A program made the position numbers and the translations under genes. A stretch of DNA of 64,000 nucleotides from Sphingopyxis soli (GTDB lineage: Bacteria > Pseudomonadota > Alphaproteobacteria > Sphingomonadales > Sphingomonadaceae), in contig NZ_JAFMTR010000042.1 in NCBI RefSeq assembly GCF_018682675.1, positions 62,001-126,000 of the forward strand, in the 5' to 3' direction. The notes beneath the pieces were generated by a model that was given only the letters and a program-made list of their open reading frames with translations, made no database searches and was not told the origin of the DNA. Shown one piece after another: positions 33,552 through 43,615 of this stretch; positions within the stretch are counted from its first letter, which is position 1; every line of letters begins with the position of its first letter.

Positions 33552-35486
33552 ATGGTTCGCCCGAACGCTCCCGACCGATTCAACGAAGAGAAATCCGCCT
33601 ATGTCGTCCGCGGCGACGGCGAGGGGGCCGACAAGCCCGACCTCGAACGCGGCGCCGAGGTGATCCGCGGCGTCGTGCGTAAGCTGCCGGTCCGTCCCGG
33701 CGTGTATCGGATGCTCGATGCGCGCGGCGAGGTGCTGTACGTCGGCAAGGCGCGCGCGCTCAAGAACCGCGTCACCAACTATACGCAGGTCGCGCGGCTA
33801 CCGCAGCGGCTTCAGCGCATGGTGGCGCAGACGCGCGCGATGGAGATCGTCACCACCAACAGCGAGGCCGAGGCGCTGCTGCTCGAGGCGCAGCTGATCA
33901 AACGCTATCGCCCGCCGTACAACGTTTTGCTCCGCGACGACAAAAGCTTCCCCTTCATCCTGCTCCGCACCGACCATGATTTCCCGCGCGTCCAGAAGCA
34001 TCGCGGCGCGCGGCGGGCCAAGGGGCGCTATTACGGCCCGTTTGCGAGCGCCGGATCGGTCGGGCGCACGCTCAACGCGCTCCAGAAGACCTTCCTGCTG
34101 CGAAGCTGTACCGACAGCTTCTTTGCGAACCGGTCGCGCCCCTGCCTGCTCTACCAGATCCGCCGCTGCTCGGCGCCGTGCGTCGATCGCATCTCCAAAG
34201 AGGATTATGCCGGGCTGGTGAGCGACGCCCAGGATTTCCTCGAAGGCCGCTCGACCGCGGTGCAAAAGCGGCTTGGCGATGCCATGACCAAGGCGGCCGA
34301 GGCGATGGATTTCGAGCAGGCGGCGGTGCTTCGCGACCGGCTGAAGGCGCTGACTTTCATTCAGGGAACGCAGTCGGTCCACGCCGACGGATTGGGAGAC
34401 GCGGACGTCTTTGCGCTCGCGGCGAAGGGCGGACAGCTTTGCATCGCGGGCTTCTTTATCCGCGGCGGCCAGAATTGGGGGCATCGCAGTTTCTTCCCTG
34501 CGCACATCGCGAGTGTGCCGGAGAGCGAGGTGCTCGAAAGCTTTTTGATGCAATTCTATGAAGGCGTGCCGCCGCCGAAGCTGATCCTCGTCGATCGTGA
34601 ACCCGACGAGGCAGATCTGCTGGCCGAGGCGCTCGGTGAAATCGCCGGCCGCAAGGTCGAGATCAGCGTACCGCAGCGCGGCAACCGCAAGCGGCTGCTC
34701 GAACAGGCTGTGCGCAACGCGGGCGAGGAACTCGACCGGCGGCTTGCCGAAAGCAGCACGCAGGCGAAGCTGGGGCGCGAGCTGGCAGAGCTGTTCGACC
34801 TCGACGAGCCCCCGCAGCGCATCGAAATCTATGACAACAGCCATATCCAGGGCACCAACGCGCTCGGCGCGATGGTCGTCGCGGGGCCGGAGGGCTGGAT
34901 CAAGGGCGCGTACCGCAAGTTCAACATCAAGCGCGCGGAGACGCAGCCGGGCGACGATTTCGCGATGATGCGCGAGGTGTTCCAGCGCCGCTTCGCGCGG
35001 GCGATCGAGGAAGACCCCGAACGTTCCAAGGGCGAATGGCCCGATCTGGTGCTGATCGACGGCGGCAAGGGGCAGGTGTCGGCGGCGGGGTCGGTCCTCG
35101 CGGAGCTTGGCATCGACGACCTGCCTTATGTCGGGGTGGCCAAGGGGCCGGACCGCAATGCCGGGCGCGAGACCTTCTATTTGCCCGATGGGCGCGAATT
35201 CACCTTGCCGACGAACAATGCCGTGCTTTTCTATATCCAGCGGCTGCGCGACGAGGCGCACCGCTTCGCGATCGGCGCGCACCGCCAGAAGCGGGCGAAG
35301 GCGATGGGCAGTTCGCCGCTCGACGAGGTGCCGGGCATCGGCCCGGCGCGCAAGAAGGCGCTGCTGATGCACTTCGGCACCACGCGCGCGATCCGCAGCG
35401 CGAGTCTGGAGGATCTGCAGAAGGCGCCGGGCGTGAGCGCCGGCGTCGCGCAGGCGGTCTATGATTTTTATAATCCGGGAAGTTGA
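33552..35486 (+). CDS. uvrC: Excinuclease ABC subunit C
   Basis: UvrC makes both incisions in nucleotide excision repair. The 644-aa protein has an N-terminal GIY-YIG nuclease domain ([20 protein letters not shown]), a cysteine cluster ([13 protein letters not shown]), the UVR motif ([17 protein letters not shown]) that binds UvrB, the RNase H-like endonuclease domain ([20 protein letters not shown] with [11 protein letters not shown]) and two C-terminal helix-hairpin-helix motifs ([26 protein letters not shown]). The ATG at 33552 starts [14 protein letters not shown]; longer in-frame starts run into the SDR gene and are rejected. Confidence 0.96.
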   Translation: MVRPNAPDRFNEEKSAYVVRGDGEGADKPDLERGAEVIRGVVRKLPVRPGVYRMLDARGEVLYVGKARALKNRVTNYTQVARLPQRLQRMVAQTRAMEIVTTNSEAEALLLEAQLIKRYRPPYNVLLRDDKSFPFILLRTDHDFPRVQKHRGARRAKGRYYGPFASAGSVGRTLNALQKTFLLRSCTDSFFANRSRPCLLYQIRRCSAPCVDRISKEDYAGLVSDAQDFLEGRSTAVQKRLGDAMTKAAEAMDFEQAAVLRDRLKALTFIQGTQSVHADGLGDADVFALAAKGGQLCIAGFFIRGGQNWGHRSFFPAHIASVPESEVLESFLMQFYEGVPPPKLILVDREPDEADLLAEALGEIAGRKVEISVPQRGNRKRLLEQAVRNAGEELDRRLAESSTQAKLGRELAELFDLDEPPQRIEIYDNSHIQGTNALGAMVVAGPEGWIKGAYRKFNIKRAETQPGDDFAMMREVFQRRFARAIEEDPERSKGEWPDLVLIDGGKGQVSAAGSVLAELGIDDLPYVGVAKGPDRNAGRETFYLPDGREFTLPTNNAVLFYIQRLRDEAHRFAIGAHRQKRAKAMGSSPLDEVPGIGPARKKALLMHFGTTRAIRSASLEDLQKAPGVSAGVAQAVYDFYNPGS

Positions 35487-35497
35487 GGGAGAGAGGC

Positions 35498-35890
35498 ATG
35501 GATTTCGCCGCAACGATGCCGCTCGCGGGAACGCTGGGCGTCTCGATCCACGAAGGCAGCAAGGACCGGGTCGCGGGCAAACTCCCGGTGAGGCCGGAGA
35601 TCTGCACCGCAGGCAACATCGTCCACGGCGGCGCGATCATGGCCTTCGCGGACTGCCTCGGTGCGGTCGGGGCGTTCCTGACCCTGCCCGAGGGTGCCAC
35701 GGGGACGACGACGATCGAGAGCAAGACCAATTTTCTCGGCGGTGGTCCGGTTGGCGCGGTCCTCGTCGGCGAGGCAATCCCGGTAAAGATCGGCAAGCGC
35801 CTGTCGGTCTGGCAGACCCGCATCCGAACCGAAGAAGGCGCCGAGGTTGCGCTGGTGACGCAAACGCAGATGGTGCTTTGGCCAGCCTGA
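35498..35890 (+). CDS. PaaI-type hotdog thioesterase
   Basis: This 130-aa hotdog-fold protein contains the PaaI/YbgC-like helix motif [22 protein letters not shown], split here as [16 protein letters not shown], and the strand [13 protein letters not shown]. It probably hydrolyses an acyl- or aryl-CoA ester; the exact substrate is unknown. GGGAGAG precedes the ATG at 35498. It lies 11 bp after uvrC and overlaps the recO start, forming a compact operon of unrelated functions. Confidence 0.85.
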   Translation: MDFAATMPLAGTLGVSIHEGSKDRVAGKLPVRPEICTAGNIVHGGAIMAFADCLGAVGAFLTLPEGATGTTTIESKTNFLGGGPVGAVLVGEAIPVKIGKRLSVWQTRIRTEEGAEVALVTQTQMVLWPA

Positions 35891-36615
35891 CCGCCGATGC
35901 GATCGTCTGCGCGGTGCGCGCGCATGGCGAGCATGGCGCGATCCTGCGCGCGCTGACGCAGGAGGCGGGGCTCGTTGCCGGTTATGTCCGCGGCGGGCGG
36001 TCGCGGCGGCTTCGACCGATCCTGATACCGGGCAATCTCGTTGCGCTCGATCTTCGCGCGCGAACCGAGGAACAGCTTGGCGGTGCGACGGTTGAACTGC
36101 TGCAGAGCCGTGCGCCCCTGCTGGCCGAACCGCTGGCGGCGGCGTCGATCGATTGGGCGACGAGCCTGACCGCCGCGACGCTGCCCGAAAGCCAGCCCTA
36201 TCCCGTGCTCCATGCGGCGCTTTCCGCGCTTCTCGATGCAATCGGCGTGGCGTCGTCGGCCCGCCAATGGGCGGCCGCCTTGGCGCGGTACGAGCTGTTG
36301 CTGCTCGCCGAACTCGGCTTTGGCCTCGACCTTGAACAATGCGTGGTGACGGGCGCGCTCGACGACCTCGCCTTCGTAAGCCCCAAGTCGGGCGGGGCGG
36401 TCAGCGTCGGCGCGGCGCAAGGCTATGAAGGGCGACTTTTTCGACTGCCACGCTTCCTGCGCGGCGTCGACGCCAGCCCTTCGATGGCCGATGTGCTCGA
36501 CGCGCTGACCATCACAGGCCATTTCCTCGCCCGCGACGTCCTCGACGGGCGCAACCGTGACTTGCTGACCGTAAGAGAAAGATTGGTCGACCGGCTGGGC
36601 AGGGCGGTTGCGTGA
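35878..36615 (+). CDS. recO: DNA repair protein RecO
   Basis: RecO anneals single strands and, with RecR, loads RecA at gaps. The 245-aa protein has the N-terminal OB-fold region ([20 protein letters not shown], then [13 protein letters not shown]) and the C-terminal helical domain. The zinc-type cysteines of some RecO proteins are not seen. No ATG fits; the TTG at 35878 overlaps the thioesterase 3' end by 13 nt and gives the expected N-terminus, so translation is probably coupled. Confidence 0.88.
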   Translation: MASLTADAIVCAVRAHGEHGAILRALTQEAGLVAGYVRGGRSRRLRPILIPGNLVALDLRARTEEQLGGATVELLQSRAPLLAEPLAAASIDWATSLTAATLPESQPYPVLHAALSALLDAIGVASSARQWAAALARYELLLLAELGFGLDLEQCVVTGALDDLAFVSPKSGGAVSVGAAQGYEGRLFRLPRFLRGVDASPSMADVLDALTITGHFLARDVLDGRNRDLLTVRERLVDRLGRAVA

Positions 36616-36663
36616 GGCGTCGCCGCTGTCTAAGCGGCTGGCGGGACACGAAAGGGCGAAGCA

Positions 36664-37710
36664 TTGAAAATCCTGCTGTTGGCCGGCGACGGTATCGGCC
36701 CGGAAATCATGGCGGAAGCCGAGAAGGTGATCGCGGCGCTTGCCCTGCCGGTGATGCTCGATCGCGCGCTTGTCGGGGGCGCTGCTTATCAAGCGGTCGG
36801 CCATCCGCTGCCGCGCGAAACGCTGGCGAAGGCGAAAGCTGCCGACGCGATTCTCTTCGGCGCCGTCGGCGATCCGCGCTTCGACGCTGTGGAACGCCAC
36901 CTGCGCCCCGAACAGGCGATCCTGGGACTGCGGTCGGAGCTTGGGCTGTTTGCCAACCTTCGCCCCGCGAAACTGTTCCCGGGGCTGGAGGGCAGTTCGG
37001 CGCTGCGTCCCGAAATCGCCTCGGCGATCGACCTGCTGATCGTTCGCGAGCTCAACGGCGACGTCTATTTCGGCGAGAAGGGCACGCGCAAGACGGCAAG
37101 CGGCGAGCGCGAAGGCTATGACGTCATGTCGTACAGCGAGAGCGAAGTACGGCGCATCGCGCATGTCGCCTTCCGTGCGGCGCAAGGACGCCGCAAGCGC
37201 CTGTGCTCGGTCGACAAGGCAAATGTGCTCGAAACCTCGCAGCTGTGGCGCGACGTCGTGATCGAAGTCGCGGAGGACTATCCCGACGTCGAGCTCAGCC
37301 ATATGTATGTCGACAATGCCGCGATGCAGCTGGTGCGCAATCCCGGCCAGTTCGATGTGGTCGTGACCGGCAATCTGTTCGGCGACATTCTGTCGGATCA
37401 GGCGTCGATGTGCGTGGGGTCGATCGGGCTGCTCGCATCGGCGTCGCTTGGTGAAGGAACGAGGGGGCTTTACGAGCCGATCCACGGCAGCGCGCCCGAC
37501 ATCGCGGGGAAGGGGATCGCCAACCCGCTGGCGATGATCCTGTCGCTCGCAATGCTGCTCCGCCATTCGGGCGACGACGAAGCCAATGCCGCACGGATCG
37601 AGTCCGCGGTGGCGAGGGTGCTTGCCGACGGCTGCCGCGGCGCCGATCTGGGCGGCAATATGGGCACCGCGGCCCTGGGTGACGCGGTCGTTGCCGCGCT
37701 GACGAACTAG
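36664..37710 (+). CDS. leuB: 3-isopropylmalate dehydrogenase
   Basis: LeuB oxidises and decarboxylates 3-isopropylmalate in leucine synthesis with NAD. The 348-aa protein starts at TTG ([22 protein letters not shown]) and shows [45 protein letters not shown], the metal-binding [21 protein letters not shown] and [18 protein letters not shown]. leuA, leuC and leuD are not adjacent. It precedes metZ by 16 bp. Confidence 0.96.
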   Translation: MKILLLAGDGIGPEIMAEAEKVIAALALPVMLDRALVGGAAYQAVGHPLPRETLAKAKAADAILFGAVGDPRFDAVERHLRPEQAILGLRSELGLFANLRPAKLFPGLEGSSALRPEIASAIDLLIVRELNGDVYFGEKGTRKTASGEREGYDVMSYSESEVRRIAHVAFRAAQGRRKRLCSVDKANVLETSQLWRDVVIEVAEDYPDVELSHMYVDNAAMQLVRNPGQFDVVVTGNLFGDILSDQASMCVGSIGLLASASLGEGTRGLYEPIHGSAPDIAGKGIANPLAMILSLAMLLRHSGDDEANAARIESAVARVLADGCRGADLGGNMGTAALGDAVVAALTN

Positions 37711-37726
37711 TTTTACGGACGAGGAC

Positions 37727-38932
37727 ATGAAAAAGACCACGGGTTTCGATCGCAGCAAGACAAGGAACTGGCATCCGGCAACGCAGGCCGTGCGCGGCGG
37801 CACCTGGCGCAGCGAACATGGCGAGACGTCGGAGGCGCTCTTCCTGACGTCCGGCTACACTTATGACAGCGCCGAAGAGGTCGCGGCGCGCTTTGCCGGC
37901 GAAGCGCCGGGCATGACCTATTCGCGGCTGCAGAACCCGACCGTTGCGATGCTCGAGGAACGGATCGCGCTGATGGAGGGCGCCGAGGCGTGTCGTGCGC
38001 AGGCGACGGGGATGGCGGCGATGACGACGGCACTGCTGTGCCAATTGTCCGCGGGCGACCATATCGTCGCCGGCAAGGCCGCGTTCGGATCGTGCCGCTG
38101 GCTGGTCGACAGCCTGTGCCCGCGCTTCGGGATCGAGACGACCGTCGTCGACGGCCGCGACAATGATGCGTGGGAAAAGGCGATCAGACCGAACACCAAG
38201 GTCTTCTTTTTCGAGACTCCGGCCAATCCGACGATGGATATCGTCGACATGAAGCATGTCTGCGCGCTCGCGAAGGCGCATGGCATCACGACCGTTGTCG
38301 ACAATGCGTTCGCCACTGCCGTGCTCCAGCGGCCGCTCGAGTTCGGCGCCGACGTCGTCGCTTACTCGGCGACCAAGTTGATGGACGGGCAGGGCCGTGT
38401 TCTCGCCGGCGCCGTTTGCGGGAGCGAGAAGTTCATCAACGATGTGCTGCTGCCGTTCCAGCGCAACACCGGGCCGAACCTGTCGCCGTTCAACGCGTGG
38501 GTGGTGCTGAAAGGACTCGAGACGCTCGATCTTCGCGCCCGGCGCCAATCGGAAAACGCGCTCGCGGTCGGCAAGTTCGTCGAGAGCCGCGTTCCGCGCA
38601 TCCTGCACCCCGGCCTGGCCAGCCACCCGCAGCATAATCTGGCGATGAGCCAGATGGAGGCGTGCGGCCCGATCTTCTCGTTCGTCCTTGAAGACCGCGC
38701 GCAGGCCATGGCGATGCTCGACGCGCTCGAACTCGTCGATATCAGTAACAATATCGGCGACGCGGTCAGCCTTTGCTGCCATCCCGCATCGACCACCCAC
38801 TATAGCGTCAGCGCCGAAGCACGCGCGGACATGGGCGTCGTCGAGGGAATGCTGCGCATCAACATCGGCCTCGAAGATCCGCGCGATGTGATCGCCGATC
38901 TGGACCAGGCATTGACCAAGGTCGGGCTTTAG
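37727..38932 (+). CDS. metZ: O-succinylhomoserine sulfhydrylase
   Basis: MetZ is a PLP enzyme that makes homocysteine directly from O-succinylhomoserine and sulfide. The 401-aa Cys/Met-metabolism family protein has YSRLQNPTVAMLEERIALMEG, FFFETPANPTMDIVDM, VVDNAFATAVLQRPLEFGADV and the PLP lysine in SATKLMDGQGRVLAG. The N-terminus (WHPATQAVRGGTWRSEHGETSE) is typical of MetZ in alphaproteobacteria and Pseudomonas. A role as O-acetylhomoserine enzyme cannot be fully excluded. Confidence 0.93.
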   Translation: MKKTTGFDRSKTRNWHPATQAVRGGTWRSEHGETSEALFLTSGYTYDSAEEVAARFAGEAPGMTYSRLQNPTVAMLEERIALMEGAEACRAQATGMAAMTTALLCQLSAGDHIVAGKAAFGSCRWLVDSLCPRFGIETTVVDGRDNDAWEKAIRPNTKVFFFETPANPTMDIVDMKHVCALAKAHGITTVVDNAFATAVLQRPLEFGADVVAYSATKLMDGQGRVLAGAVCGSEKFINDVLLPFQRNTGPNLSPFNAWVVLKGLETLDLRARRQSENALAVGKFVESRVPRILHPGLASHPQHNLAMSQMEACGPIFSFVLEDRAQAMAMLDALELVDISNNIGDAVSLCCHPASTTHYSVSAEARADMGVVEGMLRINIGLEDPRDVIADLDQALTKVGL

Positions 38933-38943
38933 GCGACTTTGTG

Positions 38944-39351
38944 ATGGAGATGATCGACTCCTTCTTCCCTTTCTCGGCCACCACGGGGCCGATCACCGTG
39001 CGGGTGTCGGTCAGCTATCTGCCCGAGCAGTCGCACCCGGCGCTCAGTCGCTGGTTCTGGGCCTATCATGTCCGGATCGAGAATCATGGCGAGGTGGCCG
39101 CCCAACTGCTCACCCGTCACTGGCGGATCAGCGACGGGCGCGGCCAGATCAGCGAGGTCGAGGGGGAGGGCGTCGTCGGTGAACAGCCGCTGATCCTGCC
39201 CGGCGGCGCGTTCGACTATGTTTCCGGTTGTCCGCTGCCGACCCCCGATGGGTCGATGGTCGGCAGCTATACGATGGAGATGGGCGACGAATCGCAGATG
39301 CTCGTTGCCATTCCGCACTTTCCGCTCGTGGCGCCTGCGACCGCGTCGTGA
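38944..39351 (+). CDS. apaG: ApaG (DUF525) protein
   Basis: ApaG is a 135-aa immunoglobulin-like fold protein annotated as a Co2+/Mg2+ efflux factor from genetic data in Salmonella; its molecular action is not settled. Signatures are ITVRVSVSYLPEQSHP, FWAYHVRIENHGEVAAQLLTRHW, ISDGRGQISEVEGEGVVGEQP and PTPDGSMVGSYTM. The ATG at 38944 is preferred to the GTG immediately before it. The stop overlaps the GTG start of the following LysR gene by 4 nt. Confidence 0.94.
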   Translation: MEMIDSFFPFSATTGPITVRVSVSYLPEQSHPALSRWFWAYHVRIENHGEVAAQLLTRHWRISDGRGQISEVEGEGVVGEQPLILPGGAFDYVSGCPLPTPDGSMVGSYTMEMGDESQMLVAIPHFPLVAPATAS

Positions 39352-40139
39352 AGCGCACCCACCTGCCACTCAACGCGCTTCGCGTTTTCGACGCCGCTGC
39401 CCGGCATCTGAGCTTCACCCGCGCCGCCGACGAGCTTGCCGTGACTCCTGCGGCCGTCGGCCAGCAGATCAGAGCGCTCGAGGATATGCTTGGCGTGGTG
39501 CTGTTCCGCCGCACGCCGAAGGGGCTCGAGCTGACGGGTGAGGCGAATGCCGGCCTCGACGCGCTGCGCCAGGGCTTCCTGCAGTTCGAGGAATCGGTGC
39601 GCGCCATGCAGGCCGGACAATCGTCGCAGTCGCTGACGATTGCGGCGCCGCGCGACCTCACCGCAAAATGGCTTGCGCCCCGGCTCGCGCGCTACAGCCA
39701 GCAGGCACCCGATGTGCGCTTCACGCTCGTGTCGGCCGATGGCGGAATCGATTTCACCGAAGCCAACCTCGACCTTGCAATCTTCTGGACCGACGGGGCC
39801 GGCGACCATGAGGGCGTGCCGCTCGCCGACGCGTTGATGGTGACTGTCGCCGGGCCCGGCAGCGACAGCGACACGCGCATCGCCTGGCCCGGATGCCCGG
39901 TCGACGAGGGCGAGCCGGCGTTGCGCCTCGGCGATGCGGGGCTTGCGATCGACGCGGCAGCCAACGGTCTGGGTTATGCCAACGTCCCGGCGATGCTGGC
40001 CGAGGGCGATATCGCGGCTGGCCGCGTCCGGCTGGTGCGCGAAGCCTTTGCGGTCAAGCGCGGCTATTGGCTCGTCGCCCCGACCCCGCAGTGGCGCCAG
40101 ACCAAGGTCAAGGCGCTCGTCGCCGCGCTGACGTCCTGA
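39348..40139 (+). CDS. LysR-family transcriptional regulator, GcvA-like
   Basis: This 263-aa regulator has an N-terminal winged helix (NALRVFDAAARHLSFTRAADEL, then VTPAAVGQQIRALEDML) and a shorter than usual co-inducer domain. RHLSFTRAADELAVTPAAV is the GcvA/AmpR-like subgroup signature. GTG 39348 is chosen because it overlaps the apaG stop (GTGA) and gives the family N-terminus. LysR genes usually sit divergent to their target; here it is co-directional with apaG, so the target is unclear. The adjacent convergent beta-lactamase-like gene begins far away and is not an obvious target, even though AmpR belongs to the same subgroup. Confidence 0.88.
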   Translation: MKRTHLPLNALRVFDAAARHLSFTRAADELAVTPAAVGQQIRALEDMLGVVLFRRTPKGLELTGEANAGLDALRQGFLQFEESVRAMQAGQSSQSLTIAAPRDLTAKWLAPRLARYSQQAPDVRFTLVSADGGIDFTEANLDLAIFWTDGAGDHEGVPLADALMVTVAGPGSDSDTRIAWPGCPVDEGEPALRLGDAGLAIDAAANGLGYANVPAMLAEGDIAAGRVRLVREAFAVKRGYWLVAPTPQWRQTKVKALVAALTS

Positions 40140-41465
40140 TCATTTGGCGGCGAGCGCCAGCAGGCGCGTCACCAGTCCGACCAGCCGGTCGGTTTCGACA
40201 TTGGCCTCCGGATTGTTCCAGCTGGCGGTCACGACGAGCCATTTGCCGTCCGACTTGCGCTGGCCGAGCAGGCTCATCGACAACACGCCGTTTTCGGATC
40301 CGCCCTTGTAGCCGAGGTAGCGCCACGGCTCTGCCGCGACCGGCCCGACGCCGTTGTTGATCGCCATCGCCGCCATCACCGGCGCCGAATTGCGCCGGCG
40401 CAGATCGGCCATCAGCCGCGCGATGTCGCGCGGCGAAGCGAACCATTCCAGTTCGCCGATGAATCGCGGCCCCGCCGTAAAGCTGACGCCGTCGACATTG
40501 GCGAGGGTCAGCCGGTCCGCATTGGCATCGATCAGCCTGCGCTGCGCCTTGTCGTCCGCGCCGATGAAGGCTGCACGTTCGACAGCGAAATTATTGCCCT
40601 TGAGCGCAAAGGCCTCGACGGTCGAGAGGAAGGGGATATTGCGCGAGGGTTCGCTGTGCCCCGCCGCTCGCATCCGCGCCTCTATCGCGTCGCGGCCGAG
40701 AAGATGGAGCAAGGTATCCGCCGCGCCATTGTCGCTCACCGAAATCATCCAGTTCGCCAGCGTCTGCAGCGTGACGGGCGCGTCCTTCGGCCAGTTCGCC
40801 GTGGCGACCGAGGAGAAGCTGGGATGCGAGAGGGGGACGACGTCGCTCCAGCGCCGCTTGCCCGTCGCGATCTGGGCGGCAAGCTCATTCAGGATATAGA
40901 GTTTGAAGGTCGAACCGACCGCATATTGCCGGTCGGCGTTCGCGCTCGCGATTGTCCGGATGGCATCGCCGTCGATTTCGGCGACCAGAAAGCCCGTGGC
41001 GCCCGGCAGGCCCGCAAGATCGGCGGCAATGCGATGGAAGTTGTCACCGTCGACCGCAAAGCCCGTAATCAGCAGGCCGGTAACGCGCTCGTCGGCGCTC
41101 GCCCCGACATCGAGCCTGACTGTCGCCGTCCCCTTCTCGAACCGAAGCTGGAGCGTTCCCGAGCGGCCGTCCGCCGATTGCACGGACTCGACGCTTAGGG
41201 CGCGCCCATATTGCGCGATGAGGCTCCCGGTGATCGCTGCGAACCGGGACTGTGGAACCTCGGCCCGGAACGCGGGTGCAAAATAGTCGTCATATGCCAT
41301 GTTGCCGGCGACAACATCGGGCAATTGCGCGGCCCGGCGCTCGAACGCGGTGGTCGTCGGAGCGGTCTGCTCAGCCGCAGTCTGCGCCGATGTTGACAGC
41401 GGCAACAGCGCGCAAGCCAGCGCCGCCGTCGCAAGGGAAAGGCGGCGATGCAGCGACGCGCGCAT
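40140..41465 (-). CDS. Exported serine hydrolase related to class A beta-lactamases
   Basis: This 441-aa protein has a signal peptide (RRLSLATAALACALLPLSTSAQ). An N-terminal domain of about 130 residues resembles the Cpe/ORF12-like hydrolase leader, followed by a penicilloyl-serine transferase fold with STFK at residues 185-188, SDN at 244-246 and KGG at 387-389. All three class A motifs are intact. The long extra N-terminal domain makes it unlike classical small class A enzymes, so hydrolysis of beta-lactams is possible but unproven. An esterase or peptidase role is the alternative. The gap to parE is 1 nt. Confidence 0.85.
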   Translation of the reverse strand: MRASLHRRLSLATAALACALLPLSTSAQTAAEQTAPTTTAFERRAAQLPDVVAGNMAYDDYFAPAFRAEVPQSRFAAITGSLIAQYGRALSVESVQSADGRSGTLQLRFEKGTATVRLDVGASADERVTGLLITGFAVDGDNFHRIAADLAGLPGATGFLVAEIDGDAIRTIASANADRQYAVGSTFKLYILNELAAQIATGKRRWSDVVPLSHPSFSSVATANWPKDAPVTLQTLANWMISVSDNGAADTLLHLLGRDAIEARMRAAGHSEPSRNIPFLSTVEAFALKGNNFAVERAAFIGADDKAQRRLIDANADRLTLANVDGVSFTAGPRFIGELEWFASPRDIARLMADLRRRNSAPVMAAMAINNGVGPVAAEPWRYLGYKGGSENGVLSMSLLGQRKSDGKWLVVTASWNNPEANVETDRLVGLVTRLLALAAK

Positions 41466-41466
41466 T

Positions 41467-43446
41467 TCAGGCGTCGATCGACGCCTCGTCCAGCGTCGCG
41501 GCATTCGCCTGGATGAACTGGAAGCGATGCTCGGGATGCTTGCCCATCAATCGGTCGACGAGATCCTTCACGCCCTGACGCTCCTCATACTCCTGCGGAA
41601 GCGTGACTTTGAGCAGCGAGCGCGTTGCCGGGTCCATCGTCGTTTCCTTGAGCTGGTTCGGATTCATCTCGCCAAGACCCTTGAAACGTCCCACGTCGAC
41701 CTTTTTCCCTTTGAAAATCGTCGCTTCCAGCTCCGCCCGGTGTGCGTCATCGCGCGCGTAGGCCGAAGTCGCTCCCGCCGTCAGCCGATAGAGCGGCGGC
41801 TGCGCCAGATAGACATGCCCATTGCGCACGATGTCGGGCATTTCCTGGAAGAAGAAGGTCATCAGCAAGGTCGCGATGTGGGCGCCGTCGACATCGGCAT
41901 CGGTCATGATGACGATCTTGTCATAGCGGAGCCGGTCGGCGTCGCAATCCTTGCGCATTCCGCAGCCAAGCGCGAGCGCGAGGTCGGCGATTTCCTGATT
42001 GGCGCGGATCTTGTCGGCGCTGGCGCTGGCGACATTCAGGATCTTGCCACGGATCGGCAGGATGGCCTGCGTCTTGCGGTCGCGCGCCTGCTTGGCGCTA
42101 CCACCCGCGCTATCGCCTTCGACAATAAATAATTCAGTGCCTTCCGGTCCATCGTTCGCACAGTCGGTGAGCTTTCCGGGCAGACGCAGCTTGCGGCCGC
42201 TCGTCGCGGTCTTGCGCTTGACCTCACGCTCGGCCTTGCGCTTCAGGCGCTCGTCCATCCGTTCGAGGATCAGCCCGAGCAACGCGCGGCCGCGATCCAT
42301 ATTGTCCGACAGGAAATGGTCGAAATGGTCGCGCACCGCATTTTCGGTGAAACGCGCGGCTTCCGGGCTCGAAAGCCGGTCTTTCGTCTGGCTCTGAAAC
42401 TGCGGATCACGGATGAACACCGACAGCATCATCTCGCCGCCGTTGAACACGTCCTCGGCGGTGATCTGCGCCGCTTTTTTCTGCCCGATCAGCTCGCCGA
42501 AAGCGCGCAGCCCCTTGGTCAGCGCGGCCCGCAACCCCGCCTCATGCGTGCCACCGGCAGGGGTGGGGATCGTGTTGCAATACCAGCTATAGCTGCCGTC
42601 CGACCACAGTGGCCAGGCGATCGCCCATTCGGCGCGCCCCTGCTCGCCGGGAAAATCCTGCCGCCCGACGAAGGGTTCGGCGGTCGCGCATTCGCGCGTC
42701 CCGATCTGCTCCTTCAAATGGTCGGCAAGGCCGCCGGGGAACTGGAATATCGCCTCGGCCGGGGTGTCATCGCCGATCAGCTCGGGCGCGCATTTCCAGC
42801 GGATCTCGACGCCCGCGAACAGATAGGCCTTCGACCGCGCCATCCGGTACAGGCGCTGCGGCTTGAAGCGGCCATGCTCGCCAAAGATCGCGGGGTCGGG
42901 GACGAACGACACGCTGGTGCCGCGGCGGTTCGGGGTAGGGCCGAGCTCCTCGAGCGAGCCTTGCGGAACGCCTTGCGAAAAACACTGTCTGTACAATTGC
43001 CTGGATCGCGCAACTTCGATCGTGGTTTCAATCGACAGCGCGTTCACCACACTGACCCCTACCCCGTGGAGACCGCCCGACGTGGCATAGGCCTTGCCCT
43101 CGAACTTGCCGCCCGAATGGAGCATGGTCATGATGACCTCGAGCGCCGATTTGCCGGGGAATTTCGGGTGCGGGTCGACCGGCATCCCGCGGCCGTTGTC
43201 GATTACCGTCAGGCGGTTGCCGACATCGAGAATGACCTCGATACGCGTCGCATGGCCGGCGACGGCTTCGTCCATGCTGTTGTCGATGACTTCGGCCGCC
43301 AGGTGGTGGAGCGCCCGCTCGTCGGTACCACCGATGTACATGCCCGGACGGCGGCGGACAGGTTCGAGCCCTTCCAGAACCTCGATCTGCGAGGCGTTGT
43401 AGCTTTCGGTCGCGGGCTGGTTGCTGTCGAACAAATCGTGACTCAT
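41467..43446 (-). CDS. parE: DNA topoisomerase IV subunit B
   Basis: ParE is the ATPase subunit of the type II topoisomerase that decatenates sister chromosomes. The 659-aa protein has the GHKL ATP site (EVIDNSMDEAVAGHA, DNGRGMPVD, GGLHGVGVSVVNALS), the transducer domain and the TOPRIM domain with LFIVEGDSAGGSAKQARDR and VMTDADVDGAHIATLLMTFF. The short length and lack of a GyrB-type insert support ParE over GyrB, as does the C-terminus MGKHPEHRFQFIQANA. ATG 43446 is the start. parC is not in the window. Confidence 0.95.
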   Translation of the reverse strand: MSHDLFDSNQPATESYNASQIEVLEGLEPVRRRPGMYIGGTDERALHHLAAEVIDNSMDEAVAGHATRIEVILDVGNRLTVIDNGRGMPVDPHPKFPGKSALEVIMTMLHSGGKFEGKAYATSGGLHGVGVSVVNALSIETTIEVARSRQLYRQCFSQGVPQGSLEELGPTPNRRGTSVSFVPDPAIFGEHGRFKPQRLYRMARSKAYLFAGVEIRWKCAPELIGDDTPAEAIFQFPGGLADHLKEQIGTRECATAEPFVGRQDFPGEQGRAEWAIAWPLWSDGSYSWYCNTIPTPAGGTHEAGLRAALTKGLRAFGELIGQKKAAQITAEDVFNGGEMMLSVFIRDPQFQSQTKDRLSSPEAARFTENAVRDHFDHFLSDNMDRGRALLGLILERMDERLKRKAEREVKRKTATSGRKLRLPGKLTDCANDGPEGTELFIVEGDSAGGSAKQARDRKTQAILPIRGKILNVASASADKIRANQEIADLALALGCGMRKDCDADRLRYDKIVIMTDADVDGAHIATLLMTFFFQEMPDIVRNGHVYLAQPPLYRLTAGATSAYARDDAHRAELEATIFKGKKVDVGRFKGLGEMNPNQLKETTMDPATRSLLKVTLPQEYEERQGVKDLVDRLMGKHPEHRFQFIQANAATLDEASIDA

Positions 43447-43615
43447 GACATGGCTATACGGGTCCATAAAGGCCGCTGGCAAGCGCGCTTTTCATGGCGC
43501 AACGGCCCGATTTCGAGGGCTCGGTTCATCGCGTTTTCGACACGGCGATGAAACCGGTGCATCCTCCGCGGGTTTCTCCACCGACTGCAAAGTCATTCAA
43601 AAAGTGGAGAATAAT

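Noticed and set aside
35200-37803. Open frame of 867 codons on the minus strand
   Set aside because: Antisense to uvrC, the thioesterase, recO and leuB, with arginine/glutamine-rich composition typical of shadows.
40140-43446. GyrB instead of ParE for the topoisomerase subunit
   Set aside because: Length of 659 aa, no GyrB-specific insert and a ParE-like C-terminus favour ParE.
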